64,000 nucleotides of DNA, taken from NCBI GenBank assembly GCA_030145305.1, contig JAQYVX010000008.1, forward strand, positions 1-64,000. Direction: 5' to 3'. Shown piece after piece: positions 34,131 through 42,230 of the stretch (its first letter is position 1; the number at the start of each line of letters is the position of its first letter). The stretch comes from Halarcobacter sp. (lineage in GTDB: Bacteria; Campylobacterota; Campylobacteria; Campylobacterales; Arcobacteraceae). Below the pieces are notes generated by a model. It did not search any database. It was not told where the DNA came from and worked only from the letters and a program-made list of their open reading frames with translations. The position numbers were made by a program, and so were the translations under genes.

Positions 34131-34144
34131 TTAACTATTTATTA
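34131..34144 (+). repeat. Left 14-bp direct repeat (att core) of the 9.2-kb element
   Basis: TTAACTATTTATTA, identical to 43324-43337. It overlaps the 5' boundary box of the second gene cassette (AGTTAAC at 34129-34135). Confidence 0.6.
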
Positions 34145-34210
34145 TATTTTTGTAGTTATGAATAACTAACTATACCTATAAAATCGTCATTGTAACTTTT
34201 ATTAAAAAAC

Positions 34211-34310
34211 TCTACACTATTTTTTTATTTATTTATAGTCACAGTTTGGGCACATTTAAACATATGAATTTTTTTAATTATATAGCTTAATGCTCAAATT
34301 ATAGTGTAGA
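34211..34310. repeat. Inverted repeat around the left integrase arm sites
   Basis: TCTACACTAT (34211-34220) and its exact complement (34301-34310) enclose the two GnCACA sites at 34236-34254. The spacing of ~80 bp is long for a hairpin in DNA; it could mark paired protein-binding sites at the element end or a remnant folded site. Confidence 0.4.
34236..34254 (+). promoter_or_regulatory. Arm-type integrase sites, left end
   Basis: Two direct copies, TAGTCACA and TGGGCACA, 11 bp apart. The ten-base word TTTGGGCACA recurs exactly at the right end (43256-43265), and TAGnCACA recurs at 43246-43253. Confidence 0.5.
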
Positions 34311-34376
34311 CCTTTCAATTTTGTATTAGAATTTTTATCAATATTATATTTTTTTAATATATCAACGAACTTTTTT

Positions 34377-37300
34377 CTATCTATCAACTATAGGTTTTTC
34401 TAACTTATTAAAGTTACACTTTAACATATGTTTTTTCTTATCTGTAACAGTAGATATATATTTAATCCTTTCAAGTTTTTCTAAAATAGTTAAATTCTCA
34501 GGACTATTTTTTATATTGATATATCTTCTATTATATAAATTGTTAATATTCTTGAAACTATGATTATCAATTACATTTAAAATTTCATATACTTCATCTC
34601 TATTTGCAAATCTATATAATTTGAATAGTTCAGTTTTTTCACTTTTTACAATATTTGATTTCATTATCAATAAATATTTTTCATATTCAATTTTTGATAT
34701 GTTATTTTTAATAGTTTCTACAAGATACTTTATAAAATTATCATCATTTTCTAAATATGTTTCATCAACATAATAATTTATAAGGTCAATAACATAATCA
34801 TTCATTTGTTTAAGTTTTAGTAACTCTTTAATTAATGTAATATCATCTATATCTAAAGTAACACTTATTTCATCTACTACAAGTCCACTTTTTAAAATCT
34901 TTCCTTCATCTTTAAGTTTAATAGAAAAACTATCTAAATACTTTGATAAAAGATTTACTTTTTTAGATAAACTTATATCACTTTGAAATAATGGGATTAA
35001 AGCATCTGTAGATATGTTATATGGATTATCTTTTACAACTTCATATAAATTATCCTCAAAATTATCAATCTCTCCAAAATATAAAGGTTCTACTACTCTA
35101 TTAACAAAATCAATCAAAGTATCATTATCAAAAACATTATCTTTTAAAATTTCATTAATAGTCTTGCCATTAAAAAAATTAAATTTATTTAATATTTCTG
35201 AAATATGCTCAGCAAATTTTTCTTTTTTTTCTTTTTTTGAATATTCTAAGTGCAAGTAGTTTAATAACAGTTCTAATCTTTTATTTAATTCTATATTTTC
35301 ATTTTTAAATATAAGTTTTAATACATCTATATTTGAACCTAAAATATCAACCTTAATTAAACTAACTATAGCTTCTAAAAAGTCATTATCTTCAGGAAAC
35401 TTATCATAGCAATAATTATTCAGTATTTCATATCTATCTTCTTCTTTATACTTTAAATTTTTAACTATTTCATATATACTATCCTTATCTATTTCAAAAT
35501 TTTGTATATTTGAACATATATTTTCACTATCTTGTTCTAATAATGATAAAGCCTGTTCTTTTGTCCCTTCTTCAACTAAATATGAGTAGTTTTCAGAATT
35601 AACCTTCATCTTATTTTCAATTATATAATCTAGTTTTCTTTCTGTAATATCTCCTAAATCTTTATAGTTAAATTCTTCTGAACTATTGTCAATTATTTGC
35701 TTAAATTCTTTAAACTCAATATCTTTAGAGTTAATTAAGAATTCAACCAATTTTGTAAAACTATTTGGATAATTTTTAAAAAATATTTTGTCAAAATTAT
35801 TCTTATCTTTGATGAATTCAATAAAATTTTCTCTTTTAATATAGTCTTTTTCGATAAATAGTTGATTTAAATTACTTATGTTTGGAGATATTCTTTTATT
35901 TTCATTTAACATACTCCAATAATCACAACTTACTTTTGTAAGGTCTGAGATTAATGTAGTATTTGCATGTAGAAATATTTGAACATTTTCCCGTGTTATT
36001 TTTTCATTATCAAGTAGGTCTATTACTGCTTTTTCATCTTCATTAGCATTTTGTATATATGTGTATACATTTTGAATATATTCATTTATATTTTGAAATA
36101 TATAAGTAGATAATACATTAGGTGAACGTTTTTCTATTAATGTATAGTTTTTTTTATAAAACTCATCTTCTGAAGCGTCTAATAGACTTTCAATCCAGAA
36201 CATATTTATTTTGTAAAGACTAAAAATTTCAATAATGTTAAAAGTTCCACTATATTTATTTTTTGAAATATCATTTAACTTGACAAATTTGACATTAAGA
36301 CTTTTTAGCAGTTCATGAAAAGTAGTTATTTCAATTGTTAATCCATCAATAATTCTTGACAGTTCTTCTTTTTCATTAAGATAAGTAGTTAATGAATTAT
36401 CTATATTTAAACTTCTTAATTTTTGAACTTCAATATTATTTATAAGATATATAAAATATTCTTCTTTCTTTTTTTCATCTAAATTATCATTAACTATCTT
36501 CCAAAAAGATGTATTAATATCACATATTTTATTTAAAAAAATTTTTATTAATTTTGTATCTGATTTTTCATTTAGATATTCTATAAATCCATTAATAAAA
36601 TCAAACATTACTTCATCTAGTATAAATTCTAATTTTATAGATAGATACTTTTTTTCTAACTCTATATTTTTAGATAAAAGATTTGCACATAAATCAAAGT
36701 TTAAAATACTTTCTTTTTCAAACTCTTCTTCATTTAAATATTCTATTATTTTTTCAATTTCTTTTAGTTTTAAACTGAATGAAAGTGCAGGTTTATTACT
36801 TTTTATATTTTCAATAAAATTTATATCATTAATGGATTTACCACCTTCATAATAAAAAGAAATATAATTGTGATAAGTTTCATCTAAATGTCCATATCTT
36901 ATAAGGTATGAAAGAACTTTATTCTGATATAACTTCTTTCCTAACACTAACTTTGCATCATAATTTAAAACTAATTTCTGTAAATTATTTTGATTAATAT
37001 TATTTATTTTTTCTTTTAATTCAAGTATTTTTAATTTACATTCTTCAATCTCATTTTTATATTTATTCTTGATAATATCAATTCTTTGGTTATATGTCAG
37101 ATTTGAATTTACTTCGTCTTCTAAATCTTTGAATGATTTTCTAATATCAATATAACTCTGATAATTATTGGAATATCGTATTCTTGATAATTCTTTAAAT
37201 TTATTAAAACTATCATCTTCCAATAATTTATTTAAATAAATTATTTCATTTTCTTCATCATGTATGTATGTTATACCATGATTATTGATATATTTAAAAA

Positions 37301-38825
37301 ATTGCTGAACATAGACTGCTCTTAATTCTTTAATATTTAATCTTATTTCGTTTTTTGAACTTTCTTCATAAGCTTTTTTATCATTTTGGTAATCAGTGAT
37401 TTCTTGTTCAATTTTATCTATAACATCTTTCAAACGTACTTTTAAATCATTTTTATTGAATGCTCTATACACCATTCCTTTGTTTTTATGAAGTTTTGCA
37501 AAATCTGATGGATAGTAGTTTTTATAAATAGACATTGCAAGAAGTTTGTCATAACTTAAATTAATTTTTTTATTTTCATCATTTGAATCACAAAGAAGTC
37601 TTTTATATGTTATAAACTCATTAAAAATATTTTTTAACAGTCTCATATCATGTATAAAGATAGAAATATCTTGTACAAACCTTTTAGATAGATATACCTT
37701 TGATTTATTTTTTATTTTTTCTAATTCTTCATCATTAAATATATTAATACCTGCTTCATTAATTAACTCTTTTATTTTAGTATAAGAATTAGATGAGTTA
37801 ATAACAGGGATAACAGGAATAAATGCATCAAAAAACTTTGTTCTTTCTTCGTCTTTAAATATATTATCCTTAATTGCATAAATAAATTTAATTTCTCTTT
37901 TTTTGTTAATTTGATTACATTTATTGAGTAACTCATTAATCTCTCTTAGCTTGATGAAAATCTCTGGATTTTTAAATCTATCTAAATCTTCAATTACTAC
38001 AATATTATATTTTGTTGATTCAAAAAAGTATATGATTTCATCTAAATGCTTATTCATTATTGATTGTTCAGAGTTTTCATCATTTAAGTCTATTTCTGGT
38101 GATTGCAAACTAAGTTTTTGAAGTTTTATTCTTGGAAATAACCTTATTAATGAAAAAATAAAATATAATATACCCGCAGTAAATATAATTGAACTTAGCT
38201 CATTTAAATAGAATCCATTTTCAAACTTACTTATATCTGTAAAAGAAAAGATTTTTTTAAATTCATCTGATTTGAATAACTTAATAAATGAAAGAAGCCA
38301 TAAAAATATTCCAAATGTTTTTATTTTTATATACTTGATTGTCAATATACGTTTAAATCTTGAGTTTGGGATATTACTATAATCAACTTTATAAAACATT
38401 TGTTGAAGAATACTTTTTTCAATCTCTTTTATATCAATATCTAATAAATTATTTCTAGGTTCTTTTGTAGTATCATTAGTAGGAATTCTTTTGTCAAGAC
38501 CAATGTCTTCTTTATTATTAGATATTTTCTTTTTACTTTTAAATGTAGCGAGTGAAATGTTTAAAAACTTATAGTCATCTCTCCAATTATTCTCTTTCTC
38601 AAAAGATTTTATTATAGTGCTTTTACCTGACCCATAAGTACCCGAGAGAGCAATATTATTTACACCTTTAGTATTTAAAACTTTATCTAAAGATTTAAAA
38701 TATACTTCATTCTTTTCATTATCTCTAGGAATTAAACTAAATATATCTTGTTCTTCATTTTTCTCTTTATTTTCGAGATAGTAAAGAAGTTGTTTTAGTT
38801 TATTAGTTATTATTTTTTTTATCAT
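34377..38825 (-). CDS. YobI-like membrane P-loop NTPase, 1482 aa
   Basis: The N-terminus resembles the YobI-type ATPase family: SLIPRDNEKNEVYFKSLDKVL, Walker A GTYGSGKST (62-70), DYKFLNISLATF, then two hydrophobic segments (~169-186 and 209-230) inserted before Walker B NIVVIEDLDR (274-283), as in KAP/YobI NTPases. About 1100 C-terminal residues are helical, coiled-coil-prone and unlike anything I recognise. It is probably a membrane-tethered ATP switch with a large sensor or effector tail. Divergent from a 366-aa gene, and cargo of an integrative element; a defence role is an inference from family and context. Confidence 0.7.
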   Translation of the reverse strand: MIKKIITNKLKQLLYYLENKEKNEEQDIFSLIPRDNEKNEVYFKSLDKVLNTKGVNNIALSGTYGSGKSTIIKSFEKENNWRDDYKFLNISLATFKSKKKISNNKEDIGLDKRIPTNDTTKEPRNNLLDIDIKEIEKSILQQMFYKVDYSNIPNSRFKRILTIKYIKIKTFGIFLWLLSFIKLFKSDEFKKIFSFTDISKFENGFYLNELSSIIFTAGILYFIFSLIRLFPRIKLQKLSLQSPEIDLNDENSEQSIMNKHLDEIIYFFESTKYNIVVIEDLDRFKNPEIFIKLREINELLNKCNQINKKREIKFIYAIKDNIFKDEERTKFFDAFIPVIPVINSSNSYTKIKELINEAGINIFNDEELEKIKNKSKVYLSKRFVQDISIFIHDMRLLKNIFNEFITYKRLLCDSNDENKKINLSYDKLLAMSIYKNYYPSDFAKLHKNKGMVYRAFNKNDLKVRLKDVIDKIEQEITDYQNDKKAYEESSKNEIRLNIKELRAVYVQQFFKYINNHGITYIHDEENEIIYLNKLLEDDSFNKFKELSRIRYSNNYQSYIDIRKSFKDLEDEVNSNLTYNQRIDIIKNKYKNEIEECKLKILELKEKINNINQNNLQKLVLNYDAKLVLGKKLYQNKVLSYLIRYGHLDETYHNYISFYYEGGKSINDINFIENIKSNKPALSFSLKLKEIEKIIEYLNEEEFEKESILNFDLCANLLSKNIELEKKYLSIKLEFILDEVMFDFINGFIEYLNEKSDTKLIKIFLNKICDINTSFWKIVNDNLDEKKKEEYFIYLINNIEVQKLRSLNIDNSLTTYLNEKEELSRIIDGLTIEITTFHELLKSLNVKFVKLNDISKNKYSGTFNIIEIFSLYKINMFWIESLLDASEDEFYKKNYTLIEKRSPNVLSTYIFQNINEYIQNVYTYIQNANEDEKAVIDLLDNEKITRENVQIFLHANTTLISDLTKVSCDYWSMLNENKRISPNISNLNQLFIEKDYIKRENFIEFIKDKNNFDKIFFKNYPNSFTKLVEFLINSKDIEFKEFKQIIDNSSEEFNYKDLGDITERKLDYIIENKMKVNSENYSYLVEEGTKEQALSLLEQDSENICSNIQNFEIDKDSIYEIVKNLKYKEEDRYEILNNYCYDKFPEDNDFLEAIVSLIKVDILGSNIDVLKLIFKNENIELNKRLELLLNYLHLEYSKKEKKEKFAEHISEILNKFNFFNGKTINEILKDNVFDNDTLIDFVNRVVEPLYFGEIDNFEDNLYEVVKDNPYNISTDALIPLFQSDISLSKKVNLLSKYLDSFSIKLKDEGKILKSGLVVDEISVTLDIDDITLIKELLKLKQMNDYVIDLINYYVDETYLENDDNFIKYLVETIKNNISKIEYEKYLLIMKSNIVKSEKTELFKLYRFANRDEVYEILNVIDNHSFKNINNLYNRRYINIKNSPENLTILEKLERIKYISTVTDKKKHMLKCNFNKLEKPIVDR

Positions 38826-38948
38826 ATTTAAACTTTCATTAAATTTATTTATTACTTTTTAAAGTTTTAATTATAATATATTTGTATATTATTCTATATT
38901 AACCAATACATTACTTTACACCTAATAATTTTTTAATAAAGGACTTTT

Positions 38949-40049
38949 ATGTACGAACTAGATAAAGTAAACCAAAACATACTAAAAAGCTATTTTGAAT
39001 GTATTAAAAAAGAACTTGATAATAAGAATAAAGTTCTTATACTTCTTGCAATTAAACATGCAGTAAAAAAAATGCTTCCTAATGAACTAGATAAACTATT
39101 AGAACCTAAGATTAGACAAGTAGGTAAAACTTTAGATATTGCATTTGAAAGAAAAATAGAAAAGTTTAATTCTGTTGAAGAAGCACAAAACTTATTTAAA
39201 GAACAATTTCAAGAAGCATATAACTATGCATTTGATAATCCTAATGAAACTTTTTCTCAAATGATTATGATGGCATATGATTTATGTAAATATGATACAA
39301 AACTTACTTACAAAGGAAATACTTCATTATTCAATATTTCTTTTATTCTTCGTGCTTACAGGCAACACTATAAAGCAGATAAAAGATGGTTAAGGGAAAG
39401 AAACATTAAACCCAATGAAAGAAATATAAATATATCTCTTAATACTAATAAGGCTTTAAAAGACCAAGTTAAATTTTTAGAAAGCTCCTATGAGTTATAT
39501 AAAGATAATCCATATAGTAAAGATTTAATAAAAGATATTGAACTAGGTATTATTGATGGATATAAAAATGATAAACACATGATGACAAGAAGTATTTATG
39601 AGATAGCTAATATACATCACTCTTTAAAGGATTTACTAAAAGATGAATCAAAGACTATCATTCATGCTTTTAAAAATGTAAAACACTCATTAGATAGTGA
39701 TAAAGTAATTGATAGAACTGATATTATGAATAGTTGGATAACTAATATAGCATTACTATATACTAAAATAAATCCCCAAGGAATTAAGAAAACAGAATTA
39801 TCAGACTTTATTGTTAAAGTTGCAAACTATACTACTATTTATAAAGAAGAAACTACAAAAAAGCTTTTTAGTCCTGAAAAACTTAGAAAAAATGATTATA
39901 GAGAAAAAGCACAATACAAAGGTCTTAGATTAATGGAAATTACAGACAAAAGATATAAGCTTTCACATAATGAACAATCTACCAAAGAAACAGAAGAATA
40001 CTTAACTCATATAATAGAATACCTATCAAAATATCAAAAATCTAAGTAA
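38949..40049 (+). CDS. Unknown 366-aa helical protein, divergent partner of the NTPase
   Basis: No family recognised. Soluble, charged and helical, no signal peptide. Distinct regions: an N-terminal helical bundle (~1-110) and a basic stretch (RAYRQHYKADKRWLRERNIKPNERN, ~138-162). ATG 38949 follows a run of AATTTTTTAATAAAGGACTTTT with AAAGGA 6 bp before it. It shares a 123-bp divergent intergenic region with the 1482-aa NTPase, so the two are likely co-regulated parts of one system. Confidence 0.6.
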   Translation: MYELDKVNQNILKSYFECIKKELDNKNKVLILLAIKHAVKKMLPNELDKLLEPKIRQVGKTLDIAFERKIEKFNSVEEAQNLFKEQFQEAYNYAFDNPNETFSQMIMMAYDLCKYDTKLTYKGNTSLFNISFILRAYRQHYKADKRWLRERNIKPNERNINISLNTNKALKDQVKFLESSYELYKDNPYSKDLIKDIELGIIDGYKNDKHMMTRSIYEIANIHHSLKDLLKDESKTIIHAFKNVKHSLDSDKVIDRTDIMNSWITNIALLYTKINPQGIKKTELSDFIVKVANYTTIYKEETTKKLFSPEKLRKNDYREKAQYKGLRLMEITDKRYKLSHNEQSTKETEEYLTHIIEYLSKYQKSK

Positions 40050-40144
40050 AAATTAAACTATCAAGACTTCCATACTTTACATATTTTTCTACTGACAAAA
40101 GAACTTTAAAAAATATATCATAATATCACGAATTCGATAACTAT

Positions 40145-40173
40145 TAAGAGCTCTTAGTAAATTTAATACTAAG
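40145..40173 (+). promoter_or_regulatory. Overlapping palindrome and hairpin before the 85-aa gene
   Basis: A 12-bp palindrome TAAGAGCTCTTA (40145-40156) overlaps a hairpin CTTAGTA (40153-40159)/TACTAAG (40167-40173) whose distal arm reaches into the AAGGA ribosome-binding site (40171-40175) for the ATG at 40182. It could be an operator, a translational switch, or both. Confidence 0.4.
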
Positions 40174-40181
40174 GATAAACA

Positions 40182-40439
40182 ATGTTAAAACTAAAAGGAT
40201 TACTAATTAATACAATTGGTAAAAGCAAGTATAAAAAAGAGGATGGATTAGAAGTTGAAACAAAAGCAAAGCTTCAAATCTTAGCAGAAGTAGTAAGAGC
40301 AAATGGAACAAAAGTAAAAGAGCTTCATACAATCTCTATTCCTGATTCAAAGATTGAGTTATACAAAGGAAAAGAGAACAAAGAGGTTGAAGTTGATGTA
40401 GGAATCATATCTTCAAAATATAGTTTCTATGGTCTTTAA
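40182..40439 (+). CDS. Small element-borne protein, possible ssDNA-binding
   Basis: 85 aa, beta-strand-rich pattern (LKGLLINTIG, EVETKAKLQILAEVV, KVKELHTISIP, KEVEVDVGIISSKYSFYGL) with spaced basic residues. Position immediately before a Rep_trans-type initiator is where rolling-circle elements and filamentous phages often encode a small single-stranded-DNA-binding protein. The assignment is from context and secondary-structure pattern only. Confidence 0.5.
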   Translation: MLKLKGLLINTIGKSKYKKEDGLEVETKAKLQILAEVVRANGTKVKELHTISIPDSKIELYKGKENKEVEVDVGIISSKYSFYGL

Positions 40440-40447
40440 TCTATGGG

Positions 40448-40542
40448 GACACTCTTTATAAAAAATCTTAATAAACGGAGGTTTATTAAAATTTTTTAAA
40501 GGTGTCGCAACAAAAAAAGTCAGGGGTTATTAGTAATACCCC
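40448..40542 (+). other. Structured DNA before rep, candidate origin of replication/transfer
   Basis: A long imperfect hairpin spans 40448-40506: GACAC pairs with GTGTC, AAAAAAT with ATTTTTT, and TTAATAAAC with GTTTATTAA around a GGAG loop. A second GC-rich hairpin, GGGGTTATT with AATACCCC, spans 40523-40542. It lies between the 85-aa gene and the initiator gene. Such structured sequence next to a Rep_trans gene is a natural double-strand origin or oriT candidate; a terminator function for the upstream gene is the alternative. Confidence 0.45.
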
Positions 40543-40567
40543 TTGCTTAAACACAAGGAGAAAAAAC

Positions 40568-41911
40568 ATGAGTGAAATAAAAAAACTTTATGGCATTGAT
40601 ACTTTATATTTCTTCTTTGAATCTAATGAAAACTATGATGATTTATTTTTAGATATTTTAGACCAAATAGAAGATATAAAAGGAAAGTTTGAAAAAAGAG
40701 AGATTGAGTTTGAAAACAATGATATCTCTATTACTATAGAAGATATACATTTAAACTATTTAGGAAAGAAAGAAGGCTTTTATTGGTTTAAAGATTTAAA
40801 TGAGTTTTTTAGAATTGGATTTAAAGACAAGTATAAAAACAGAGGTTTAAATGATATAAGAGTACAACTACAAGGAAATGGTATTTATACTCTTGGTATT
40901 AGTTCATTAATTACTTTATTAAAAGAGATGCTAAAAGGATATATAAGTGATTATATACCAGTTACAAGAGCAGATATAAACTGTTTTATACAGTATGACT
41001 TATCTTTTATTTCAAAAGATATGTTTAGTACAAGAAAAAGAAAGTATTCAACTATAAATGAAATAGGAGATGCAAACAGTACACAAACTATTTATGTAGG
41101 AAAAGAGCCATTTAAACTAAGAATCTACAATAAAGGTTTAGAGCTAAAAAAGTCAAAGAAGTATGAACTTATGAATGAGTACTTTTTAAATAATGACCTT
41201 AGTTTAGATGAACCACTATTTAATATAGAGTTTCAAATGAATAGAACTCATTTAAGAGCCTATGAGATATTAACAGTAGAAGACTTACTACATAATGCAA
41301 AGAATCTATTTAATCAAGCTATGGAAGATATAAGACTAATAGATACAACCTCTATTACAAATGATACTTTAAAACATAACAAATACAAAGCAAAAACTCA
41401 TAGTCTATGGCAAGAGGTAAAAGATGAGTTTAATATAGTCTCTTTCTTACAATCAAGTATTTGTTTAAAAAGAGTAAAAAGAAAAGTATCTATTTATGAT
41501 GAAAACAAATTTGAGTTTGAATATATAGCTTTACTTAGAAAAGCATTTATAAATAACTTGCTAATAGATAGTGAATACTTATCTAGTTTATTCATAAAAG
41601 CAAAAGATTCACTAAATAAAACAACCTCAAATAAAGAACTAAAGAAAAGATATATAGATATAGAAGTTATCAATCCTGATAACTCAAAACAACACCTTAG
41701 ACAATTAGAAGATAAAACAATAATTGAACCAATTAAAACTATATCGGTATCAACACTAAGTGATTATGATTTACTTAGATACTTAGAAAAGGTTCAACTA
41801 ACCCAACATGAATCAAAAAGGAATAAAGATATTTATGAAGTTGCACTAAAAGAAGCTCTTAAAAGAGATTTAGTTCCTAATGTTTCAACTAAGGAGGTGC
41901 ATTATGATTGA
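40568..41911 (+). CDS. Rep_trans-type replication initiator / relaxase
   Basis: 447 aa from ATG 40568, with AAGGAG 9 bp upstream; an in-frame GTG-type start 66 bp earlier would read through the hairpin and is rejected. Motifs fit the Rep_trans (PF02486) rolling-circle initiator group: VTRADINCFIQYD (~132-144) and TIYVGKEPFKLRIYNKGLE (~174-192). It would nick one strand at the origin to start rolling-circle replication or mobilization, as MobT/RepL-like proteins do. The last ~8 bp overlap the following HTH gene. Confidence 0.75.
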   Translation: MSEIKKLYGIDTLYFFFESNENYDDLFLDILDQIEDIKGKFEKREIEFENNDISITIEDIHLNYLGKKEGFYWFKDLNEFFRIGFKDKYKNRGLNDIRVQLQGNGIYTLGISSLITLLKEMLKGYISDYIPVTRADINCFIQYDLSFISKDMFSTRKRKYSTINEIGDANSTQTIYVGKEPFKLRIYNKGLELKKSKKYELMNEYFLNNDLSLDEPLFNIEFQMNRTHLRAYEILTVEDLLHNAKNLFNQAMEDIRLIDTTSITNDTLKHNKYKAKTHSLWQEVKDEFNIVSFLQSSICLKRVKRKVSIYDENKFEFEYIALLRKAFINNLLIDSEYLSSLFIKAKDSLNKTTSNKELKKRYIDIEVINPDNSKQHLRQLEDKTIIEPIKTISVSTLSDYDLLRYLEKVQLTQHESKRNKDIYEVALKEALKRDLVPNVSTKEVHYD

Positions 41912-42230
41912 GATGGAAAATATAAACCTAATCAAAGATATTGCAAATGATATAGAAACAATTAAAAAATCTTTATCATCAATTCAAACTAAAAGATGGT
42001 TAACTACAAATGAGTTAGCAAAATATCTAGGCTACTCTAAGGATAGAATCTATAAATTAAAAAATATCTCTTTTATTGAGAATTTACATTTTTATAAAAA
42101 AGAGGGTAAAATTTTATTTGATAAAGTTGCAATTGATGATTGGGTAATTTGTAAGGAAAAAACAAATGAAACTAATCAATCGCAAAAACAAATTGTGGAT
42201 AACATTTTATCATCAATCAAAAAGATATAG
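41904..42230 (+). CDS. Helix-turn-helix excisionase-like protein
   Basis: 108 aa from ATG 41904, preceded by a strong AAGGAGGT. A helical N-terminus is followed by a MerR/excisionase-type winged HTH (RWLTTNELAKYLGYSKDRIYKLKN...FYKKEGKILFDKVAIDDW). It overlaps the rep stop by 8 bp and the integrase start by 65 bp, so all three are coupled. Expected to steer the integrase toward excision or to bind the promoter. Confidence 0.75.
   Translation: MIEMENINLIKDIANDIETIKKSLSSIQTKRWLTTNELAKYLGYSKDRIYKLKNISFIENLHFYKKEGKILFDKVAIDDWVICKEKTNETNQSQKQIVDNILSSIKKI

Larger units (their letters stand above)
32058..34134 (-). mobile_element. Integron-type gene cassette cluster without integrase (CALIN candidate)
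   Basis: Two adjacent minus-strand units: a dgt cassette (about 32058-33476) and a membrane-repeat-protein cassette (about 33477-34134). Each has a short 5' leader, one ORF, then an attC-like site. In both, the 7-bp box at the 5' boundary is the perfect complement of the R'' box after the gene (GTTAGAT/ATCTAAC and GTTAACT/AGTTAAC). That relation is specific to cassettes excised and inserted by IntI. No IntI is present in the window; the nearby integrase is phage-type. Confidence 0.6.

Noticed and set aside
34153-34168. Hairpin TAGTTATGAATAACTA resembling half of an epsilonproteobacterial difH/Xer site
   Set aside because: Only one half looks similar and I cannot recall the exact consensus; the phage-type integrase explains the element without Xer.
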